Part shown: positions 10,017 to 22,301 of the stretch, piece by piece
How the letters are laid out: each line of letters opens with the position of its first letter
How positions within the stretch are numbered: the first letter of the stretch is position 1
Origin: Hordeum vulgare subsp. vulgare
Taxonomy: Eukaryota; Streptophyta; Magnoliopsida; Poales; Poaceae
Reading direction: 5' to 3'
Assembly (NCBI RefSeq): GCF_904849725.1
Contig: NC_058524.1
Coordinates: 348,623,823 to 348,687,822, forward strand
DNA length: 64,000 nucleotides
Position numbers and translations under genes: made by a program
Notes under the pieces: generated by a model
The model's input: the letters and a program-made list of their open reading frames with translations, nothing else
Told to the model about the DNA's origin: nothing
Database searches by the model: none

Positions 10017-11826
10017 TGTTGGCGAACGTCGCATGGGAAACAAAATTTTTCCTACGCGCACGAAGACCTATCATGGTGATGTCCATCTACGAGAGGGGAT
10101 GAGTGATCTACGTACCCTTGTAGATCGTACAGCAGAAGCGTTAGAGAACACGGTTGATGTAGTGGAACGTCCTCACGTCCCTCGATCCGCCCCGCGAACA
10201 ATCCCGCGATCAGTCCCACGATCTAGTACCGAACGGACGGCACCTCCGCGTTCAGCACACGTACAGCTCGACGATGATCTCGGCCTTCTTGATCCAGCAA
10301 GAGAGACGGAGAGGTAGAAGAGTTCTCCGGCAGCGTGACGGCGCTCCAGAGGTTGGTGATGATCTTGTCTCAGCAGGGCTCCGCCCGAGCTCCGCAGAAA
10401 CGCGATCTAGAGGAAAAACCGTGGAGGTATGTGGTCGGGCTGCCGTGGAAAAGTCGTCTCAAATCAGCCCTAAAACCTCCGTATATATAGGTGGGAGGGA
10501 GGGGAGGAGGCAGCCTCAAAACCTAAAGGTTTGGCCGAAATTGGAGGTGGAGGAGTCCTACTCCAATCCTACTTGGAGTAGGATTCCACCTTCCCACTTG
10601 GAAACTCTTTCCACCTTGTGTTTTTTCCTTCTCAAACCTTATGGGCCTTAGTGGGAACTTATTCCAGCCCACTAGGGGCTGGTTTATCTCTTCCCATAGC
10701 CCATGAGACCCCTTGGGGCGTGACACCCCTCCCGATGGTCCCCGGCACCCCTCCCGGCACTCCCGGTACACTACCGATGAGCCCGAAACTTTTCCGGTAA
10801 TGCACGAAAACCTTCCGGTAACCAAATGAGGTCATCCTATATATCAATCTTCGTTTCCGGACCATTCCGGAAACCCTCGTGATGTCCGTGATCTCATCCG
10901 GGACTCCGAACAACATTCGGTAACCAACCATATAACTCAAATACGCATAAAACAACGTCGAACCTTAAGTGTGCAGACCCTGCGGGTTCGAGAACTATGT
11001 AGACATGACCCGAGAGACTCCTCGGTCAATATCCAATAGCGGGACCTGGATGCCCATATTGGATCCTACATATTCTACGAAGATCTTATCGTTTGAACCT
11101 CAGTGCCAAGGATTCATATAATCCCGTATGTCATTCCCTTTGTCCTTCGGTATGTTACTTGCCCGAGATTCGATCGTTAGTATCCGCATACCTATTTCAA
11201 TCTCGTTTACCGGCAAGTCTCTTTACTCGTTCCGTAATACAAGATCCCGCAACTTACACTAAGTTACATTGCTTGCAAGGCTTGTGTGTGATGTTGTATT
11301 ACCGAGTGGGCCCCGACATACCTCCCCGTCATACGGAGTGACAAATCCCAGTCTTGATCCATACTAACTCAACGAACACCTTCGGAGATACCTGTAGAGC
11401 ATCTTTATAGTCACCCAGTTACGTTGCGACGTTTGATACACACAAAGCATTCCTTCGGTGTTCGTGAGTTATATGATCTCATGGTCATAGGAACAAATAC
11501 TTGACACGCAGAAAACAGTAGCAACAAAATGACACGATCAACATGCTACGTCTATTAGTTTGGGTCTAGTCCATCACATGATTCTCCTAATGATGTGATC
11601 CTGTTATCAAGTGACAACACTTGCCTATGGCCAGGAAACCTTGACCATCTTTGAACAACGAGCTAGTCAACTAGAGGCTTACTAGGGACAGTGTTTTGTC
11701 TATGTATCCACACAAGTATTGTGTTTCCAATCAATACAATTATAGCATGGATAATAAACGATTATCATGAACTAAGAAATATAATAATAACTAATTTATT
11801 ATTGCCTCTAAGGCATATTTCCAACA
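10017..11826 (-). repeat. B 3' LTR (1810 bp)
   Basis: It runs from TGTTGGCG to CCAACA. It matches the B 5' LTR in length and nearly in sequence; an early difference is GGC against GGG in the seventh base. A TATA motif TATATATA lies at about 10482-10489 on either strand, reading CTATATATAC on the minus strand. Confidence 0.92.
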
Positions 11827-11879
11827 GTCTCCCACTTGCACTAGAGTCAATAATCTAGTTCACATCACCATGTGATTCC

Positions 11880-14800
11880 AACGAATCCAACACCCATATA
11901 GTTATGGGGTCTGATCACGTCTTGCTCGTGAGAGAGGTTTTAGTCAACGGTTCTGAAACTTTCAGATCCGTGCGTTCTTTACAAATCTTTATGTCATCTT
12001 ATAGATGCTGCTACTACATGCTATTCGGAAATGCTCCAAATATCTACTCTACTATACGAATCCGTTTCACTACTCATAGTTATTCGGATTAGTGTCAAAG
12101 CTTACATCGACGTAACCCTTTACGACGAACTCTTCAACCACCTCCATAATCAAGAAAAATTCCTTAGTCCATTAGTTACTAAGGATAAATTTTGACCGCT
12201 GCTAGTGATTCAATCATGGATCACTCTCTGTACCCTCAACAGACTTTGAGTCAAGGCACACATTAGGTGCGGTACACAGCATGTCATACTTTAGATTCTA
12301 CGGCTAAGGCATAGAAGACGACCTTCGTCTATTCTCTTTATTCTGCCGTGGTCAGGTTTTGAGTCTTACTCAAATTCACACCTCACAACGCAACCAAGAA
12401 CTCCTTCTTTGTTGATCTATTTTGAACTCAGAAACTTGTCAAGGCATGCATCTTGTTGAAACTTCTATTAAGCGTTTTCGATCTATCTCCATAGATCTTT
12501 GATGCTCAATGTTCAAGTAGCGTAATCCAGGTACTCCTTTGAAAACTTCTTTCAAACAATCTTGTATGCTTTACAGAAATTCTACGTTACTTCTGATCCA
12601 CAATATGTCAACCACATATACCTATCAGAAATTCTATAGTGCTCCTACTCACTTCTTTGGAAATACAAGTTTCTCATAAACCTTGTACACACCCAAAATC
12701 TTTGATCATCTCATCAAAGTGTATATTCCAACTCCGAGATGCTTGCACCAGTCCATTGAAGGATCACTGGAGCTTGCATACTTGCTAGTATCTTTAGGAT
12801 CGACAAAACCTTCTCGTTGTATCACATACAATGTTTGCTCAAGGAAACCGTCGAGAAAACAATGTTTTGACATCCTACGTGCAATATTTCATAAATAATG
12901 CATCAACAACTAACATAATTCTAACAGACCTTTAGCATCGCTACGAGTGAGAAAGTCTCATCATAGTCAACTGTTTGATCTTGTCGAAAACATCTTTGCG
13001 ACAAGTCGAGCTTTTCTTAATAGTGACTTATCACCATCATCGTCTGTCTTCTTTTAAAGATCCATTTTACCCAATAGTCCCATGACCATCAAGTAGTTCT
13101 ACCAAAGTCTACACTTTGGTTTCACACATGGATCCTCTCTCGGATTTCATGGCTTCCAGCCATTTGTCGGAATCTGGGCCCACCATCGCTTTCTCCATAA
13201 CTCGTAGGTTCACTGTTGCTCAACAACATGACCTCCAAGACAGGGTTACCGTACTACTCTGCAGCAGTACGCGACCTTGTCGACCTACGAGGTTTGTAGT
13301 AACTTGATTCGAAGCTCAATGATCACCATCATCAGCTTCCACTTCAATTGGTGTAGGCGCCACAGGAACAACTTCCTACGCCCTGCTACACACTGGTTGA
13401 AGTGATGGTTCAATAACCTCATCAAGTTCTACTACCCTCCCACTCAATTCTTTCGAGATAAACCTTTTCTCGAGAAAGGATCCTTTTCTAGAAACAAACA
13501 CTTTGCTTTCGGATCTGAGATAGGAGATGTACCCAACTGTTTTGGATATCCTATGAAGATGCATTTATCCGCTTTGGGTTCGAGCTTATCAGACTAAAAC
13601 CTTTTTCACATAAGTTTCGAAGCCCCAAACTTTCAAGAAACGACAGTTTAGATTTCTCTAAACCTCAGTCTATACTGTGTCATCTCAACGGAAATACGCG
13701 GTGCCCTATTTAAAGTGAATGTGGTTGTCTCTAATGCATAACCCATAAACGATAGTGGTAATTCGATAAGATACATCACATCATGCACCATACTAAATAG
13801 TGCGTGGTATGACGTTCAGACACATCATCACACCATGATGTTCTAGGTGGCATGAACTGTGAAACAATTTCCACATTGTCTTAACTGTGTACCAAAAACT
13901 CGTAACTCAGATATTCATTTCTATGATCATATCGTAGACAGTTCATCCTCTTGTTACGACGAACTTCACTCTGAAACAGAATTGAACTTTTCAATATTTC
14001 AGACTTGTGATTCATTAATTAAGTACTCCTGTATCTACTCAAGTCATCAGTGAAGTAAGAACATAATGATATCCACTGCGTGCCTCAGCACTCACTGGAC
14101 TGCATACATCAAAATGTATCACTTCCAACAAGTTACTATCTTGTTTCATCTCAATGAAAACAAGGCCTTGCTCATGTGGTATGATTTGCATGTCACTAGT
14201 GATTCGAAATCAGGTGAGTAAAGATCCATCAGCATGGAGCCTCTTCATGCAATTCATACTAACATGACTCAAGCGGCAGTGCCACAAGTAAGTGGTACTA
14301 TCATCATTTAACTCGTATCTTTTGGCACCAATGTGTAACACTACAATCGAGATTCAATAAACCATTGAAGGTGATTATTCAAGCAAATAGAGTAACCATT
14401 ATTCTCTTTGAATGAATAATCGTATTGCAATAAACACGATCCAATCATGTTCATGCCTAACGCAAGCACCAAATAACAATTATTTAGGTTCAACACCAAT
14501 CCCGATGGTAGAGGGAGCGTGCGACGTTTGATCATATCAACCTTGGAAACACTTCCAACACGTATCGTCACCTCGCCTTTAGCTAGTCTCCGTTTATGTC
14601 GTAGCTTTCATTTTGCGTTACTAATCACTTAGCAACCGAACCGGTATCCAATACCCTCATGCTACTAGGAGTACTAGTAAAGTACACATCAACATTATGT
14701 ATATCAAATATACTTCTTTCGACTTTTGCCAGCCTTCTTATCTACCAAGTGTCTAGAGTTGCTCCGCCTCAGTGACTGTTCCCCTTATTACAGAAGCACT

Positions 14801-15460
14801 TAGTCTCGGGTTTGGGTTTAATCTTGGGTCTCTTCATTAGCGCAACAACTGTTTTGCCGTTTCACGAAGTATCCCTTCTAGCCCTCGCCTTTCTTGAAAC
14901 TTAGTGGTTTTCCAAACCATCAACTATTGATGCTCCTTCTTGATTTCTACTTTCGCAGTGTCAAACGTCGCGAATCACTCAAGGATCATTGTATCTATCC
15001 TTGATATGTCATAGTTCATCACGAAGCTCTCAAAGCTTGGTGGCAGTGACTTTTGGAGAACCATCACTATCTCATCTGGAAGATTAGCTCCCACTTGATT
15101 CAAGTGATTGTCGTACTCAGACAATCTGAGCACATGCTCAACGATTGAGCTTTTCTCCTTTACTTTGTGGTCAAAGAATCTTGTTGGAGGTCTAGTACCT
15201 CTTAACAAGGGCACAAGCATGAAATCACAATTGCATCTCTTCGGAACATCACTTATGTTCCGTGACGTTTTACAACGTTTTCGGCGCCTTGCTTCTAAGC
15301 CATCAAGTATCTTGCACTGAACTATCGTGTAGTCATCAGTAATGTGTATGTCGGATGTTCATAGCATCCACAGACGACGCTCGAGGTGCAGCAGACCGAG
15401 TGGTGCATTAAGGACATAAGCCTTCTGCGTAGCAACGAGGACAATCCTCGGTTTTACAGA
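11880..15460 (-). pseudogene. B decayed gag-pol remnant
   Basis: Pieces align in order with A but in many frames with stops and indels. Found are gag (14975-15220), the protease motif DTGSVA (about 14640), a post-protease segment (14341-14571), the integrase-RT linker (13376-13564), the RT core (about 12600) and the RNase H segment (about 12070-12130). At 12601-12622 the RT catalytic box reads YVVD where A has YVDD, so one catalytic aspartate is lost. No frame longer than about 80 codons survives. All enzyme activities are therefore expected to be absent. Confidence 0.82.
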
Positions 15461-16788
15461 CTCAGTCTGCAAAGGTTGCTACTATCAATTTTCAACTAAA
15501 TTTTCTCTAGGAACATATAAAAACAGTAGAGCTATAGCGCAAGTTACATCGTAATTCGCAAAGACCATTAGACTATGTTCATGACAATTAGTTCAATTAA
15601 TCATATTACTTAAGAACTCCCACTCAAAAAGTACATCTCTCTAGTCATTTGAGTGGTTCATGATCCACTTACACTAGCTCATGTCCGATCATCACGTGAG
15701 TTGAGTATAGTTTCAGTGGTAAGCATCCCTATGCTAACCATATCATCTATATGATTCATGATCGACCTTTCGGTCTCATTTGTTCCGAGGCCATGTCTGC
15801 ACATGCTAGGCTCGTCAAGCTTAACCCGAGTGTTCCGCGTGTGCAACTGTTTTGCACCCGTTGTATGTGAACGTTGAGTCTATCACACCCGATCATCACG
15901 TGGTGTCTCGAAACGACGAATTGTAGCAACGGTGCACAGTCGGGGAGAACACAATTTCGTCTTGAAATTTTAGTGAGAGATCACCTCATAATGCTACCGT
16001 CGTTCTAAGCAAAATAAGGTGCATAAAAGGATTAACATCACATGCAATTCATAAGTGACATGATATGGCCATCATCACGTGCTTCTTGATCTCCATCACC
16101 AAAGCACCAGCACGATCTTCTTGTCACCGGCGCCACACCATGATCATCCATCAACGTGTTGCCATCGTGGTTGTCGTGCTACTTATGCTATCACTACTAA
16201 AGCTACAGCCTAGAAAAATAGTAAACGCATCTGCAAGCACATATGTTAGTATAAAGACAACCCTATGGCTCCTGCCGGTTGCCGTACCATCGACGTGCAA
16301 GTCGATATTTCTATTACAACATGATCATCTCATACATCCAATATATCACATCACATCGTTGGCCACATCATATCACAATAATACCCTGCAAAAACAAGTT
16401 AGACGTCCTCTAATTTTGTTGTTGCATGTTTTACGTGGTGACCAAGGGTATCTAGTAGGATCGCATCTTATTTACGCAAACACCACAACGGAGATATATG
16501 AGTTGCTATTTAACCTCATCCAAGGACCTCCTCGGTCAAATCCGATTCAACTAAAGTTGGAGAAACCGACACTTGCCAGTCATCTTTGAGCAAAGGGGGT
16601 TACTCGTAACGATGAAACCAGTCTCTCGTAAGCGTACGAGTAATGTCGGTCCAAGCCGCTTCAATCCAACAATACCGCGGAATCAAGAAAAGACTAAGGA
16701 GGGCAGCAAAACGCACATCACCGCCCACAAAACCTTTTGTGTTCTACTCGAGAAGACATCTACGCATGAACCTAGCTCATGATGCCAC
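15461..16788 (-). other. B untranslated leader with primer-binding site
   Basis: This non-coding leader lies between gag and the 5' LTR and is highly similar to the leader of A (about 22390-23556). The primer site at 16775-16787 reads TGGCATCATGAGC on the minus strand, a degenerate form of the Met-tRNA primer site TGGTATCAGAGC. The strong leader conservation against a decayed coding region fits selection for packaging and priming signals only; that reading is an inference. Confidence 0.75.
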
Positions 16789-18598
16789 TGTTGGGGAACG
16801 TCGCATGGGAAACAAAAATTTTCCTACGCGCACGAAGACCTATCATGGTGATGTCCATCTACGAGAGGGGATGAGTGATCTACGTACCCTTGTAGATCGT
16901 ACAGCAGAAGCGTTAGAGAACGCGGTTGATGTAGTGGAACGTCCTCACGTCCCTCGATCCGCCCCGCGAACAATCCCGCGATCAGTCCCACGATCTAGTA
17001 CCGAACGGACGGCACCTCCGCGTTCAGCACACGTACAGCTCGACGATGATCTCGGCCTTCTTGATCCAGCAAGAGAGACGGAGAGGTAGAAGAGTTCTCC
17101 GGCAGCGTGACGGCGCTCCGGAGGTTGGTGATGATCTTGTCTCAGCAGGGCTCCGCCCGAGCTCCGCAGAAACGCGATCTAGAGGAAAAACCGTGGAGGT
17201 ATGTGGTCGGGCTGCCGTGGAAAAGTCGTCTCAAATCAGCCCTAAAACCTCCGTATATATAGGTGGGAGGGAGGGGAGGAGGCAGCCTCAAAACCTAAAG
17301 GTTTGGCCGAAATTGGAGGTGGAGGAGTCCTACTCCAATCCTACTTGGAGTAGGATTCCACCTTCCCACTTGGAAACTCTTTCCACCTTGTGTTTTTTCC
17401 TTCTCAAACCTTATGGGCCTGAGTGGGAACTTATTCCAGCCCACTAGGGGCTGGTTTATCTCTTCCCATAGCCCATGAGACCCCTTGGGGCGTGACACCC
17501 CTCCCGATGGTCCCCGGCACCCCTCCCGGCACTCCCGGTACACTACCGATGAGCCCGAAACTTTTCCGGTAATGCACGAAAACCTTCCGGTAACCAAATG
17601 AGGTCATCCTATATATCAATCTTCGTTTCCGGACCATTCCGGAAACCCTCGTGATGTCCATGATCTCATCCGGGACTCCGAACAACATTCGGTAACCAAC
17701 CATATAACTCAAATACGCATAAAACAACGTCGAACCTTAAGTGTGCAGACCCTGCGGGTTCGAGAACTATGTAGACATGACCCGAGAGACTCCTCGGTCA
17801 AAATCCAATAGCGGGACCTGGATGCCCATATTGGATCCTACATATTCTACGAAGATCTTATCGTTTGAACCTCAGTGCCAAGGATTCATATAATCCCGTA
17901 TGTCATTCCCTTTGTCCTTCGGTATGTTACTTGCCCGAGATTCGATCGTTAGTATCCGCATACCTATTTCAATCTCGTTTACCGGCAAGTCTCTTTACTC
18001 GTTCCGTAATACAAGATCCCGCAACTTACACTAAGTTACATTGCTTGCAAGGCTTGTGTGTGATGTTGCATTACCGAGTGGGCCCCGAGATACCTCCCCG
18101 TCATACGGAGTGACAAATCCCAGTCTTGATCCATACTAACTCAACGAACACCTTCGGAGATACCTGTAGAGCATCTTTATAGTCACCCAGTTACGTTGCG
18201 ACGTTTGATACACACAAAGCATTCCTTCGGTGTTCGTGAGTTATATGATGTCATGGTCATAGGAACAAATACTTGACACGCAGAAAACAGTAGCAACAAA
18301 ATGACACGCTCAACATGCTACGTCTATTAGTTTGGGTCTAGTCCATCACATGATTCTCCTAATGATGTGATCCTGTTATCAAGTGACAACACTTGCCTAT
18401 GGCCAGGAAACCTTGACCATCTTTGAACAACGAGCTAGTCAACTAGAGGCTTACTAGGGACAGTGTTTTGTCTATGTATCCACACAAGTATTGTGTTTCC
18501 AATCAATACAATTATAACATGGATAATAAACGATTATCATGAACTAAGAAATATAATAATAACTAATTTATTATTGCCTCTAGGGCATATTTCCAACA
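16789..18598 (-). repeat. B 5' LTR (1810 bp)
   Basis: It runs from TGTTGGGG to CCAACA. The TATA motif at about 17253-17261 (CTATATATAC on the minus strand) would place the transcription start a little to its left. It nearly matches the 3' LTR. Confidence 0.92.
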
Positions 18599-19850
18599 GA
18601 TCCGTCATGAACTGCTTCATCCAGACACCCTCCTTAGCCGCCTCCAAGGCAGCCATGTACTCCGCTTCACATGTAGAATCTGCTACGACGCTTTGCTTGG
18701 AACTGCACCAGCTTACCGCACCCCCATTAAGAATAAATACGTATCCGGTTTGCGACTTAGAGTCATCCGGATCTGTGTCAAAGCTTGCATCGACGTAACC
18801 TTTTACAGCGAGCTCTTTGTCACCTCCATACACGAGAAACATCTCCTTAGTCCTTTTCAGGTACTTCAGGATATTCTTGACCGCTGTCCAGTGATCCACT
18901 CCTGGATTACTCTGGAACCTGCCTGCCATACTTATGGCCAGGCTAACGTCCGGTCTAGTGCACAACATTGCATACATGATAGACCCTTTGGATGAAGCAT
19001 AGGGGACGGAGCGCATATGCTCTCTATCCTCGTCAGTTGCTGGGCACTGAGTCTTACTCAATCTCGTACCTTGTAAAACTAGCAAGAACCCCTTGTTGGA
19101 CTGTTCCATTTTGAACCTCTTCAAAACCTTATCAAGGTATGTGCTTTGTGAAAGTCCTATCAGGCGTTTTGATCTATCCCTATAGATCTTAATGCCTAGA
19201 ATGTAAGCAACTTCTCCTAGGTGCTTCATAGAGAAACTTTTATTCAAGTAATCCTTTATGCTATCCAAAAACTCTACGTTGTTTCCAATCAGCAATATGT
19301 CATCCACATATAATATTAGAAACGCCACAGAGCTCCCACTCACTTTCTTGTAAATACAAGATTCTCCAACCACTTGTATAAACCCAAATGCTTTGATCAC
19401 CTCATCAAAGCATTTGTTCTAACTCCGAGATGCTTGCACCAGTCCATAAATGGATCGCTGGAGCTTGCACACCTTGTTAGCATTCTTAGGATCGACAAAA
19501 CCTTCGGGTTGCATCATATACAATTCTTCCTTAAGGAAACCGTTAAGGAACGCCGTTTTGGCATCCATCTGCCAGATTTCATAATCGAAAAATGCAGCTA
19601 TTGCTAACATGATTCTGACGGACTTAAGCATCGCTACGGGTGAGAATGTCTCATCGTAGTCAACTCCTTGAACTTGTGAAAAACCCTTTACCACAAGTCG
19701 AGCTTTATAAATGGTCACATTGCCGTCAGCGTCCGTCTTCCTCTTAAAGATCCATTTGTTCTGAATAGCCTTGCGGCCCTCAGGCAGTACCTCCAAAGTC
19801 CACACTTTGTTCTCATACATGGATCCTATCTCGGACTTCATGGCTTCTAG
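18599..19850 (-). pseudogene. A reverse transcriptase and RNase H N-terminal half
   Basis: This is in the same frame as the gag-integrase part, from which it is separated by a TAG at 19851-19853. A second TAG lies at 19419-19421. Both sit where family members usually have Trp, so both fit TGG to TAG changes. The motifs KARLVVKGFSQVQGVDYDET, MDAKTAFLNG, the catalytic LYVDDILL and the RNase H segment GYVDASFDTDPDDSKSQTGY are intact. The frame is cut at 18603 by insertion of B, and its last third resumes at 10016. Confidence 0.88.
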
Positions 19851-22301
19851 CTATTTGTTGGAATCTGGGCCCACCATTGCTTCTTCATAATTTGCAGGTT
19901 CATTGTTGTCCAACAACATGATTGACAAGACGGGATTACCGTACCACTCTGGAGCAGCACGTGGTCTCATCGACCTGCGTGGTTCGACAGAAACTTGAAC
20001 CGGAGTTTCATGATCATCATCATTAACTTCCTCCTCAACCGGTGTCGCAATGACAGAGGTTTCCCCTTGCCCTGCGCCACCATCCAGAGGGATGAGAGGT
20101 TCGACAACCTCGTCAAGTTCTATCTTCCTCCCACTCAATTCTCTCGAGAGAAACTCCTTCTCGAGAAAAGCTCCGTTTTTAGCAACAAACACTTTGCCCT
20201 CGGATTTGAGATAGAAGGTGTACCCAACTGTCTCTTTTGGGTAACCTATGAAGACGCACTTTTCCGCTTTGGGTTCCAACTTTTCAGGCTGAAGCTTTTT
20301 GACATAAGCATCACATCCCCAAACTTTAAGAAACGACAACTTTGGCCTTTTGCCATACCACAGTTCGTATGGTGTCGTCTCAACGGATTTTGATGGTGCC
20401 CTATTTAAAGTAAATGCAGCTGTTTCTAATGCATAACCCCAAAATGATAACGGCAAATCGGAAAGAGACATCATAGATCGCACCATCTCTAATAAAGTAC
20501 GATTACGACGTTCGGACACACCATTACGTTGTGGTGTTCCAGGCGGTGTCAACTGTGAAACAATTCCACATTGTCTTAAGTGAGCACCAAACTCGAAACT
20601 CAGATATTCACCCCCACGATCAGACCGTAGGAACTTGATCTTCTTGTTACGATGATTTTCAACTTCACTCTGAAATTGCTTGAACTTTTCAAATGTTTCA
20701 GACTTGTGCTTCATTAAGTAGACATAACCATATCTACTCAAATCGTCAGTGAAGGTGAGAAAATAACGATATCCACCGCGTGCCTCCACGCTCATCGGAC
20801 CACACACATCGGTATGTATGATTTCCAACAAGTCACTTGCACGCTCCATTGTTCCGGAGAACGGAGTCTTAGTCATCTTGCCCATGAGGCATGGTTCGCA
20901 CGTGTCAAGTGAATCGAAGTCAAGTGACTCTAAAAGTCCATTAGCATGGAGTTTCTTCATGCGCTTTACACCAATATGACCTAAGCGGCAGTGCCACAAA
21001 AATATGGCGCTATCATTGTTAACTCTAACTCTTTTGGTCTCAATGTTATGTATGTGTGTATCTCTATCAAGATTCAATATGAACAATCCTCTCACATTGG
21101 GTGCATGACCATAAAAGATGTTACTCATAGAAATAGAACAACCATTATTCTCTGACTTAAAAGAGTAACCGTCTCGCAATAAACAAGATCCAGATATAAT
21201 GTTCATGCTCAACGCAGGCACTAAATAACAATGACTTAAGTTCATAACTAATCCTGATGGTAACTGAAGTGAAACTGTGCCGACGGTGATTGCATCAACC
21301 TTGGAACCATTTCCTACGCGCATCGTCACTTCATCTTTCGCCAGCCTTCGTCTATTCCGCAGTTCGTGTTTCGAGTTGCAAATATGAGCAACAAAACCGG
21401 TATCGAATACCCAGGCACTACTACGAGAGCCGGTTAAGTACACATCAATAACTTGTATATCAAATATACCTGATTTTTCTTTGGCCGCCTTCTTATCTGC
21501 CAGATACTTGGGGCAATTGCGCTTCCAGTGACCCATACCCTTGCAATAGTAACACTCCATTTCAGGCTTAGGTCCAGCTTTGGGTTTCTTCGTTGGATTG
21601 GCAACAGGCTTGCCGCTCTTCTTTGAATTACCCTTTTTGCCTTTGCCGTTTCTCTTGAAACTAGTGGTCTTATTCACCATCAACACTTGATGTTCTTTAC
21701 GGAGTTTAGACTCTGCGACTTTCAGCATCGCAAACAACGGAGACTTGTTCATCCCTTGCATGTTGTAGTTCAACACAAAGCCTTTATAGCTTGGCGGCAG
21801 TGATTGAAGGATTCTGTCAGTGATATCTTCTTGCGGGAGTTCAATCCCCAGCTTAGCTAGACGGTTTGAGTACCCACACATTTTGAGCACATGTTCACTG
21901 ACAGATGAGTTTTCCTCCATCTTGCAAGCATAGAATTTATCGGAGGTCTCATACCTCTCGATCCGGGCGTTCTTCTGAAAGATAAACTTCAACTCCTGGA
22001 GCATCTCAAATGCTCCATGACGCTCAAAGCGACGTTGAAGTCCTGGTTCTAAGCCATACAAGACTGCACATTGAACTACTGAGTAGTCCTCCTTACGTGC
22101 TAACCAAGCGTTCTTAACATCCTGATCAGCCGTAGCGGGTGGTTCATCTCCTAGCGCAGCATTAAGGACATAATCCTTCTTCCCAGCTTGTAAGATTAGC
22201 TTAAGATTACGAGCCCAGTCTACAAAGTTGCTTCCATCATCCTTCAATTTAGCTTTCCCTAGGAACGTATTAAAATTCAGGGTGACTGTCGCGTGAGCCA
22301 T
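19851..22301 (-). CDS. A gag-protease-integrase polyprotein (816 codons)
   Basis: The start ATG is at 22301. Domains in order: capsid-type gag (about 1-210), zinc knuckle CYYCKGMGHWKRNC (250-263), aspartic protease FDTGFVAHIC (Asp300; many relatives have Ser where Phe303 is here), the integrase zinc site H437/H442/C468/C471, and the integrase core with D498, D561 and E597, a D,D-35-E triad. The product would assemble particles, mature itself and integrate cDNA. The frame is open to a nonsense codon at its end (TAG at 19851-19853), after which RT follows in the same frame. It is therefore nearly intact but cannot give RT without readthrough. Confidence 0.88.
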   Translation of the reverse strand: MAHATVTLNFNTFLGKAKLKDDGSNFVDWARNLKLILQAGKKDYVLNAALGDEPPATADQDVKNAWLARKEDYSVVQCAVLYGLEPGLQRRFERHGAFEMLQELKFIFQKNARIERYETSDKFYACKMEENSSVSEHVLKMCGYSNRLAKLGIELPQEDITDRILQSLPPSYKGFVLNYNMQGMNKSPLFAMLKVAESKLRKEHQVLMVNKTTSFKRNGKGKKGNSKKSGKPVANPTKKPKAGPKPEMECYYCKGMGHWKRNCPKYLADKKAAKEKSGIFDIQVIDVYLTGSRSSAWVFDTGFVAHICNSKHELRNRRRLAKDEVTMRVGNGSKVDAITVGTVSLQLPSGLVMNLSHCYLVPALSMNIISGSCLLRDGYSFKSENNGCSISMSNIFYGHAPNVRGLFILNLDRDTHIHNIETKRVRVNNDSAIFLWHCRLGHIGVKRMKKLHANGLLESLDFDSLDTCEPCLMGKMTKTPFSGTMERASDLLEIIHTDVCGPMSVEARGGYRYFLTFTDDLSRYGYVYLMKHKSETFEKFKQFQSEVENHRNKKIKFLRSDRGGEYLSFEFGAHLRQCGIVSQLTPPGTPQRNGVSERRNRTLLEMVRSMMSLSDLPLSFWGYALETAAFTLNRAPSKSVETTPYELWYGKRPKLSFLKVWGCDAYVKKLQPEKLEPKAEKCVFIGYPKETVGYTFYLKSEGKVFVAKNGAFLEKEFLSRELSGRKIELDEVVEPLIPLDGGAGQGETSVIATPVEEEVNDDDHETPVQVSVEPRRSMRPRAAPEWYGNPVLSIMLLDNNEPANYEEAMVGPDSNK

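Larger units (their letters stand above)
10017..18598 (-). mobile_element. Copia retrotransposon 'B', non-autonomous, nested in A
   Basis: This complete element is 8582 bp, with two LTRs of 1810 bp each and a perfect target duplication GATCC (10012-10016 and 18599-18603). LTRs, primer site, polypurine tract and leader are of the same lineage as A. By eye the two LTRs differ at only about a dozen positions, which indicates a recent insertion. The internal coding region is heavily mutated and could not make functional proteins, so B must have used proteins supplied by a related element. Confidence 0.9.

Noticed and set aside
9931..10651. Plus-strand frames of 125-148 codons repeated in the A and B LTRs (also 16643-17447 and 23411-24302)
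   Set aside because: They are antisense to the LTRs and recur only because the LTRs are copies; the protein sequence is Arg-rich and unlike any known family.
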